Positions 21,456-26,740 of a DNA stretch of 26,740 nucleotides are shown one piece after another; the stretch's first letter is position 1, and every line of letters begins with the position of its first letter. Source of the stretch: JAQBDA01 sp041301185 (GTDB lineage Bacteria; Chloroflexota; Anaerolineae; Anaerolineales; UBA4823); the NCBI GenBank assembly GCA_041301185.1, contig JBFYSV010000210.1, forward strand, positions 1 through 26,740. Direction: 5' to 3'. The translations under genes were made by a program, and so were the position numbers. The notes beneath the pieces are model-generated. The model was not told the DNA's origin. It saw only the letters and a list, made by a program, of their open reading frames with translations, and searched no databases.

Positions 21456-22363
21456 TATTTTCGTTCCCCAATTGTAACCGTAATTGTGGCTGGCTTGCCG
21501 CCGCGCACCACTTCGACCGGGGTGGGTTTACCGACTACCGAGCCGGTTAGGCTGGCAGCCAGCTCGTCTGGGTCGGTTACCCGGTTCCCGGCAATGGCGA
21601 CAATGATATCGCCGATCAGCAACCCGCCTGCTTCGGCGGGGCTATCAGTCTCAACTCCAACCAGCAACAAGCCGGAAGCCTGCTCGCGTCCCAATGCCTG
21701 CTGCTGGGCGGCGGGGATTGCCACCGGCTGGCTGCGCACGCCCAGGAAGCCACGCTGGATATGGCCGTGCTGGACAAGGATCCCTGCCAGGCTCCAGGCC
21801 AGTCCAGCTGGGATGGCGAGGGATGCGCCTCGCGCCAGTCCGGAAGTGTTAATGCCTGCCACGCGTCCGGCGGCATCCACCAGCGGCCCGCCGGAGAATC
21901 CCGGGTAGGGGATGGCATCCGTGCGCAGGTATTGTTCCAGCAAACTGCCCCGTCCGGTGCGCAGCGGGCCATTGATGGCGCTGACCACTCCCAGGCTGGC
22001 CTGGATGCCCTGCGGGGAGGGTCTGCCCAGGGCCAGGACAAGCTGCCCGATACGGGCAGGCTGGGGTATCGGCTCTGCCTGAGCTGCCAGGGCGCTTTCC
22101 AGGCGCAATAGGGCTAGGTCGCTGCCCGGGTCACGCCCGGCGAGCGTGGCTGGTACCTGGCTGCCATCTGGCAACCCGACCCGGATATCTTCATCTCGCT
22201 CGAGGACATGGTCGGCTGTCAGGATCAGGTCAGGAGCATAGGCCACACCGCTGGCGGGCATCCTCCGGCGGGCGTTAACCATTAGCGTGGCTGCGCCGGC
22301 TTTCTCTACCGCCGCTACCATTGCATCGGAAAGAGCAATCAAGGGGTTGTTTTCGTTAGACAT
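21455..22363 (-). CDS. HtrA-like (S1C) serine protease with one PDZ domain, 302 aa
   Basis: The protease domain has H52 (LTADHVL), D82 (GSDLALL) and S157 (YPGFSGGPLVD). One PDZ domain follows at about residues 205-300 (RGFLGVRSQPV, SPAEAGGLLIGDIIVAIAGN, PTPVEVVRGGKPATITV). HtrA proteins cut misfolded proteins, with PDZ choosing substrates. No signal peptide or membrane segment is seen, so it is probably cytoplasmic like its neighbour. The ATG at 22363 is chosen because GGAGG lies 8 nt upstream; the frame is open further 5' but has no such signal. It is the first gene of a three-gene overlapping operon. Confidence 0.92.
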   Translation of the reverse strand: MSNENNPLIALSDAMVAAVEKAGAATLMVNARRRMPASGVAYAPDLILTADHVLERDEDIRVGLPDGSQVPATLAGRDPGSDLALLRLESALAAQAEPIPQPARIGQLVLALGRPSPQGIQASLGVVSAINGPLRTGRGSLLEQYLRTDAIPYPGFSGGPLVDAAGRVAGINTSGLARGASLAIPAGLAWSLAGILVQHGHIQRGFLGVRSQPVAIPAAQQQALGREQASGLLLVGVETDSPAEAGGLLIGDIIVAIAGNRVTDPDELAASLTGSVVGKPTPVEVVRGGKPATITVTIGERK

Positions 22364-22392
22364 ATGAGATACCTCCAGTACAATCAATATAG

Positions 22393-22430
22393 ATACTCAA
22401 CTGAACTGGATAGAGTATAGATGAATACTC
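22393..22430. promoter_or_regulatory. Candidate operator with three ATACTC half-sites upstream of the htrA-like operon
   Basis: ATACTC at 22393-22398, its reverse complement GAGTAT at 22413-22418, and ATACTC again at 22425-22430. The last two form an 18-bp palindrome with a 6-nt centre, and the two direct copies are 32 bp apart, about three helical turns. It lies 30-67 nt upstream of the start, over the probable promoter. Confidence 0.4.
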
Positions 22431-22570
22431 ACACAGACGCATCGCCAGAACGTCTAGCTGAACACCCGGAAATTCGGGCAGGTGAGGCTGCTAACCATAA
22501 GCGCAGGCTCATACCGTGATTTTAACAAAACGATAATCATGTCTGCGCAACGGAAGCCATACTTCAGGGT

Positions 22571-22600
22571 TTGAATTATACAGGAGTCAGGTGTTACGAT
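22571..22600 (+). promoter_or_regulatory. Possible promoter of the Yip1 gene
   Basis: TTGAAT (22571-22576) and TACGAT (22595-22600) with an 18-nt spacer, 18 nt upstream of the ATG at 22619. The -10 box is imperfect. The rest of the 22431-22570 stretch shows nothing clear. Confidence 0.45.
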
Positions 22601-22618
22601 AACATTATGGAGGTCAAT

Positions 22619-23134
22619 ATGTTCGAATACATCCCCGGTATTTTCAAGCTGGATCCAAACACCTTTGAGGAGATCGAGCACAACCAGTCCGCAACCAGCC
22701 AGGCAGCGATGGTTGTAGCGATCATTGCCTTGCTTTCGGGCTTTGGCAGCGGGGTAGGCGCCATGGTCAGCGGCAAGAGTTTCTTCGGAAATTTCCTTTC
22801 CAGCTTCGCCTGGGTGTTTATAGGCTGGTTGCTGTGGTCTGCGGTAACCTATTTCGTGGGCACTACATTTTTCAAGGGGCAGGCAAGCCTGGATGAGATG
22901 CTGCGGGTGATCGGCTTTGCCTACGCTCCGCAATGCCTGGCGATCATCCCCTGCGTAGGCTGGCTGATCGGCCTGGTCTGGTCGCTGGCAGCCGTGTTCA
23001 TCGCGGTGCGCCAGGGCCTGGACCTGGATAATATGAAAGCCTTTATCACAATTGCAATTGGCTTTGTCATCGTTTTGATCGGCAACGCAGTGATTGCGAT
23101 GGTATTCGGAGGGGTCACCGGCTTGCTGGGCTAG
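22619..23134 (+). CDS. Yip1-family membrane protein, 171 aa
   Basis: The N-terminus MFEYIPGIFKLDPNTFEEIE precedes four or five hydrophobic helices (MVVAIIALLSGFGSGVGAMV, FAWVFIGWLLWSAVTYFVG, IIPCVGWLIGLVWSLAAVFI, AFITIAIGFVIVLIGNAVIA). RVIGFAYAPQ and IAVRQGLDLDNMKA are typical of the bacterial YIP1/DUF1282 family. The function is unknown; these are integral inner-membrane proteins. The ATG at 22619 is used because GGAGG is 6 nt upstream; an ATG at 22607 overlaps that binding site. It is transcribed divergently from the htrA-like operon. Confidence 0.9.
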   Translation: MFEYIPGIFKLDPNTFEEIEHNQSATSQAAMVVAIIALLSGFGSGVGAMVSGKSFFGNFLSSFAWVFIGWLLWSAVTYFVGTTFFKGQASLDEMLRVIGFAYAPQCLAIIPCVGWLIGLVWSLAAVFIAVRQGLDLDNMKAFITIAIGFVIVLIGNAVIAMVFGGVTGLLG

Positions 23135-23172
23135 GCTGTTGTAGGAGTCGATATATCCCGCTCGTGCAAGAG

Positions 23173-23376
23173 TTAATCCGCCTGTCTGGGCAGGTAGCTC
23201 TCGGCAATTGCATGGAGCAGCAGAGAGCGCCCGCGTTGCCAGGCGGCTGCGAACTCATCCTCTGGCAAGCTGCATTCGATTTCCCCCAGTAGCTGCATGG
23301 CGCTTTCCCGCGTGTCCATGGCGGTGGCGGTATGCACCAAAACCAGGGAGGCAAGCTCGGCGGCGCGCTCAGACTC
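23173..23376 (-). pseudogene. Remnant of a regulator C-terminus (67 codons)
   Basis: The frame reads ERAAELASLVLVHTATAM, then LLGEIECSLPEDEFAAAWQR, GRSLLLHAIAESY and a stop. It begins directly after an in-frame TGA and has no usable start or ribosome binding site. The segment L-x-E-x(n)-F-x-AAW-x-x-GR-x-x-x-L-x-x-AI is the ending of many large LuxR/MalT-type or TPR-bearing ATPase regulators. It therefore looks like the 3' stump of a deleted gene. A 12-bp palindrome AAAGTGCACTTT (23380-23391) lies at its broken edge. The rest of the 23135-23420 gap shows no gene. Confidence 0.55.
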
Positions 23377-23420
23377 TCAAAAGTGCACTTTCGAAGTGAT
23401 AATTGATTTATAGCAATCCG

Positions 23421-24770
23421 TTAAGGCTCAACCTGGCGCATTACACCAGGCAAATATATTTTTTGATTCAAAATGGGTGGCGGTTCATCGATGCTGCGCA
23501 CCAATCCCATGGGTTGATAGCCCTGATAGCCAGGGAAGACATAATCCAGGTTGGAATTGCCCAGGCGAGAGATCAGGATTTCGCTCAGGATGCGGCGGTA
23601 ATCGGTAGAAACAGCCAGATCAGCTCGATCGTACAGCTGGTCGACCCCCAAACCAGGCCAGTCTCCGTACAATTGACCTCCGTTCACTTGTCCACCAAGA
23701 ACCAGCATCGTGCTGCCATGACCGTGGTCTGTGCCGTGATTGGCATTCTCTCGTAACCGCCGTCCGAACTCGCTGATCACGACCATGGTCATCCGACTGG
23801 TGTAGCTGCTGGCACCGCCTGTATCCAGGTCGGTGTAGAGCGCAGCCATCCCCTGTGACAAGTTTGCAAGCAGATCCGCAAAATAGCCCTCCGAGCCATC
23901 TCCCTGACCTTCGTGGGTATCCCAGCCTCCCAGGTCGATGGTTGCCACGCGTAGCCCTACATCGAGCTTAATCATCTGGGCGATGGTTTGGAGATTGGAA
24001 CCAAAAGAGCCGCCGGGGTATACGGCCCCATTGGCTGGGGTGTAATCGCCAGGGTTAGCGCTTTCGATCAAATCTACCGCATCCAGGGTCTGTATGCCAG
24101 CCTGGAAAAGCCAGCTATCGCCCTGGTATAGGTTGCGCAAAGCCGCCCGTTGCAAATCTTTGTAGTACCAGTCTCCGGTGAATGAGAAATCACCCGGGCT
24201 ATCCATCGCCACGGTCTCATAGCTGCCAAGTAATGACATGGTCTGGGAGTTCCCTGCCGATAACGCAGGTAAAAGAATAGAGGGGGGCAAATTGGGAGCG
24301 CTTTCCAGGTGGCGGGTGATCCAGCCGGTAGTGGCGCTTTTTTGGCCGGGGGTTCCCAGCTCAATATATTGCATAGCGTCGAAATGGCTGCGAGTATCGC
24401 TGGTCAGGCCGGCTGCCTGGACAATCGCCAGGTTTTTGTTCGTATACAGATCATATAGAGGCGCCATTGCGGGGTGCATGCCAAACTGGTTATCCAGGTG
24501 GATAGCAGCACCTTCGCCGCTAACTGGAACCTGTAACTCACTGCGCGCAGCTTCGTAGTGACCACGGTCTTCTCCAGATACCGGCATAACCACATTCATG
24601 GCATCCCAGCCCCCACGCAGGAATACAACAACCAGGATATCTTCGTTATAAGCACCGCTTTCTCCTGGGTTTGCAAATGCCAGGCTGGTGAGACGTGCCC
24701 CAGCCATGGCAGCAATGGCGGACGAACAGCCCACCAAAAACTGGCGACGCGATAACTTCTTTGAACTCAC
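23421..24770 (-). CDS. DUF1501 family Tat-exported protein, 449 aa
   Basis: A twin-arginine signal (SRRQFLVGCSSAIAAMAGA) opens the protein. DUF1501 landmarks follow: LVVVFLRGGWDAMNVVMPV, FGMHPAMAPLYDLY, TIDLGGWDTHEGQG, MVVISEFGRRLRENANHGTDHGHGS and VSTDYRRILSEIL. The fold is related to alkaline phosphatase/sulfatase enzymes, but a reaction has not been shown for the family. It starts at GTG with GGAGG 7 nt upstream, 12 nt after the DUF1800 gene. DUF1800 and DUF1501 genes are commonly paired in Planctomycetota, Chloroflexota and others. Confidence 0.92.
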   Translation of the reverse strand: MSSKKLSRRQFLVGCSSAIAAMAGARLTSLAFANPGESGAYNEDILVVVFLRGGWDAMNVVMPVSGEDRGHYEAARSELQVPVSGEGAAIHLDNQFGMHPAMAPLYDLYTNKNLAIVQAAGLTSDTRSHFDAMQYIELGTPGQKSATTGWITRHLESAPNLPPSILLPALSAGNSQTMSLLGSYETVAMDSPGDFSFTGDWYYKDLQRAALRNLYQGDSWLFQAGIQTLDAVDLIESANPGDYTPANGAVYPGGSFGSNLQTIAQMIKLDVGLRVATIDLGGWDTHEGQGDGSEGYFADLLANLSQGMAALYTDLDTGGASSYTSRMTMVVISEFGRRLRENANHGTDHGHGSTMLVLGGQVNGGQLYGDWPGLGVDQLYDRADLAVSTDYRRILSEILISRLGNSNLDYVFPGYQGYQPMGLVRSIDEPPPILNQKIYLPGVMRQVEP

Positions 24771-24782
24771 TGCTTCACCTCC

Positions 24783-26474
24783 CTAGCGATATTGAAAATC
24801 TGGGCTCATCAGGATCAGGGCTACCATACGCGGCGTGCGCTCAATGCGCATATCATCCGGCAAGTCGAAGTCTGGATTGCGACCCTGGGCAATAAACTCT
24901 ACGATCTCCTGGCGGTTTTCAGCAGGGTGCATCGGCCGTCCCAAGATACGATTGATCCAGAAATCAGCGATTGCATTGGGCGTGCGAACGCTGGATGGCA
25001 TTTGGCTGACCAGATCGATAACAGAGCCTTCGATCCAGCCTTCAAGCAGGGCGTTGGTCAGCTGCCAGCGTTGCAATAGCGAAGTGGTGCCGGTCCAATC
25101 TTCTTTTTCGTCCGAATAGCCGTTGGGGGCGCCATAGGAAAACAAGGGCTGTCCCATGTCATCCGAGTTCCAAGAGAATTCGTTGCTGGGGATGAAATCC
25201 GCGTTGGTAATGCGCAAGATGCTGGCAGCACATTCAAAGGGCCGCTTGATCTTGTCTCCGAAGGTGGTGCGAAAGGCATCCGAGAGAATTATCACACGCA
25301 CCACCCGCTTGAGCTGGTCGGGGCTGTCAACATGGGAGATAAATACCGCCGCAGCAGCAGCAACCACCTCTTCCGGCGGGTTATCGCTGATCAAACGCCG
25401 GGCCAGCTTGCGAGCGATATGGCGGGCGGTTCCCGGATGAGCAGCGATTGCGTCCAGCACATCCAGTCCATCTTTCAGAGGCGCCTGGTCGGCAGGCAGG
25501 TATTTCTGCATAAAGAATTTATTGGCGCGATCATGCCAGTCTGGATAATAAAGGAAGGTGCCACTCTGGCCTACGCCTGGCTCCCAGGAGCTGTAATCTA
25601 ACCTCCAACCGGTAAAGCAGCGCGCGGCTTCATAAACATCATTGTCCACATAACCAACCGGCAAACCATTCTCGTCGACTGGGACGCTGAATGGATCCAT
25701 CACCCCCAGGTAGTTCTCAGCGCCAAGGCTGTGGAGCTCTAAGAGCTCGCGCGCCCAGTTCTCGTTGAAGCCCCCCACTTGATTTATGTAATTGTCCAGG
25801 TAATAGAGCATAGCAGTACTTTTGGCGACATCTTCCAGCATTTGCCGGAAGTTGCCCAGGGCGTTGGCTCGGATCACGTCTCGATCGTAGTGGACAAACA
25901 CCGGCCCGACATAAGAATGCCACCCATAGACATTAAAGTGATTGTGCCAAAAATCAGCCAGTATTTCAAACAATTGCCGCTTGCTATAAACCGCGCGGAT
26001 CCATGCTGCTCTCTCGCTTTCCGTCAAAGGGAGCATGCGGTACTCCCAGCCCTGGTCATTGTTGACCACGTGATCTGCCCACAATTGTTCGAGCGATTTC
26101 TGCATTGTTTGAAAGTTTTCGTTTATCAAACGTGCGTCACAAGCACTGTCAAGAATACTGGCGGGATTTAGCTGCTGGTCTGCGAATGCAATCAGGCGCT
26201 GCTCGTCTGTCGCCCCTAGATTGCGGAAGCTTTCCAGGTCGCCGGGGCGTGGTCCAAAAGCCAGATGGTTTAGGGCAATGACCTCCAGCGGTGGCAGAGG
26301 CAAGGGTTCTACCAGGCGGCTGCTCAGCCAGCGTTCCGGGGATCGTAAAGGGTTTGGAGGAGGCGGAGCAACAACTTTGTCCAGTGATTTGCCGATGGGT
26401 ACTGCACCAAGCATGCCGCCCAATTTCAAGACCGACCGTCGGCTTAACCGCGATTGTTTTGCAGGATATGTCAT
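24783..26474 (-). CDS. DUF1800 family Tat-exported protein, 563 aa
   Basis: The N-terminus has a twin-arginine signal (SRRSVLKLGGMLGAVPIG). DUF1800 motifs are in order: ALNHLAFGPRPGDLE, LADFWHNHFNVYGWH, VHYDRDVIRANALGNFRQML, GFNENWARELLELHSLG, VYEAARCFTGWRLDY, HPGTARHIARKLARRLI and the terminal RMVALILMSPDFQYR. The family is exported and of unknown activity, nearly always next to a DUF1501 gene as here. The start has AAGGAG 8 nt upstream and a good promoter at 26577-26605. Confidence 0.92.
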   Translation of the reverse strand: MTYPAKQSRLSRRSVLKLGGMLGAVPIGKSLDKVVAPPPPNPLRSPERWLSSRLVEPLPLPPLEVIALNHLAFGPRPGDLESFRNLGATDEQRLIAFADQQLNPASILDSACDARLINENFQTMQKSLEQLWADHVVNNDQGWEYRMLPLTESERAAWIRAVYSKRQLFEILADFWHNHFNVYGWHSYVGPVFVHYDRDVIRANALGNFRQMLEDVAKSTAMLYYLDNYINQVGGFNENWARELLELHSLGAENYLGVMDPFSVPVDENGLPVGYVDNDVYEAARCFTGWRLDYSSWEPGVGQSGTFLYYPDWHDRANKFFMQKYLPADQAPLKDGLDVLDAIAAHPGTARHIARKLARRLISDNPPEEVVAAAAAVFISHVDSPDQLKRVVRVIILSDAFRTTFGDKIKRPFECAASILRITNADFIPSNEFSWNSDDMGQPLFSYGAPNGYSDEKEDWTGTTSLLQRWQLTNALLEGWIEGSVIDLVSQMPSSVRTPNAIADFWINRILGRPMHPAENRQEIVEFIAQGRNPDFDLPDDMRIERTPRMVALILMSPDFQYR

Positions 26475-26576
26475 ACTTTCAACTCCTTAAGTTGGATGGT
26501 GCACTTAATGCTCAAAAGCTATTCGTTACAAAACGGAATACCCCCGCGCTGGTCGGAGCGGCATTAAGTCCAGAAA

Positions 26577-26605
26577 ATTAAAACATTTCCACTCCAAATC
26601 GTCAA
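26577..26605 (-). promoter_or_regulatory. Promoter of the DUF1800-DUF1501 operon
   Basis: On the minus strand TTGACG (26600-26605) and TTTAAT (26577-26582) are separated by 17 nt, about 100 nt upstream of the DUF1800 start. The DNA beyond (26606-26740) has three GAAACGC copies and no gene. Confidence 0.6.
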
Positions 26606-26740
26606 TTTCGTAGGGGTTAAGGGGAGATTGTATTCTGATTAAGAGTCTTGAGTAGGGGGTAATTTCCCATTTGTGAGTTTAGAAACGCTTTCCGAAACGC
26701 ATGTAGCAACGAGGCAGAAACGCGCTTTCTATAAACTATA

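Noticed and set aside
22454..22933. Minus-strand frame of 159 codons opposite the Yip1 gene
   Set aside because: It lies largely antisense to a clear Yip1 protein and shows no domain or start signal.

Overview
The window looks like a chromosomal segment of a Chloroflexota bacterium, most likely Anaerolineae. This is inferred from gene content, not from a marker gene. The clues are many secreted proteins with Pro/Thr linkers, a paired DUF1800/DUF1501 Tat-exported operon, a short secreted protein ending in Gly-rich 'LSGGYW' style motifs, FlK-like and PIG-L enzymes, a sulfur-carrier type cysteine operon, fairly GC-rich genes and AT-rich promoters. No rRNA, tRNA, CRISPR array, prophage or complete IS element was found.

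Layout. 1-1217: 3' part of an NfeD-type membrane serine protease. 1218-1635: no gene, but two paralogous promoter-plus-hairpin units. 1636-2251 (minus): a 41-residue membrane peptide and a thioredoxin-fold ATP10-like protein, divergent from an FrdA/SdhA-like flavoprotein (2438-4186). 4259-6439 (minus): a secreted protein with three beta-sandwich-like repeats. 6745-9342 (plus): a GT2 glycosyltransferase, a FlK-like thioesterase and a GT4-like protein in one tight operon. 9393-10184 (minus): a LysM surface protein.

10333-14024 (plus) is the most coherent block. A strong promoter leads to a short leader peptide with two Cys codons, overlapping hairpins and a terminator. Then follow cysM-like, a JAMM peptidase, an unknown 96-residue protein, a CysO/MoaD-like sulfur carrier and a MoeB/MoeZ-like E1-rhodanese. 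MoeZ would activate and thiolate the carrier, CysM would build cysteine on the carrier thiocarboxylate, and the JAMM peptidase would release it. The leader looks like a ribosome-mediated cysteine attenuator, and the carrier ends GG-Val instead of GG.

14148-15736: a PIG-L deacetylase and a SlyD-like FKBP. 15821-19209 (minus): a small secreted protein translationally coupled to a 1034-residue adhesin-like protein with YadA-head repeats and a phage-type S74 self-cleaving chaperone domain. 19629-20123: Hsp20. 20182-22363 (minus): an overlapping operon of an HtrA-like protease with PDZ, a second HtrA-like protease without PDZ and a LuxR regulator with a degenerate receiver. 22619-23134: a Yip1 membrane protein. 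23173-23376: a remnant of a regulator C-terminus. 23421-26474 (minus): DUF1800 then DUF1501, both with Tat signals.
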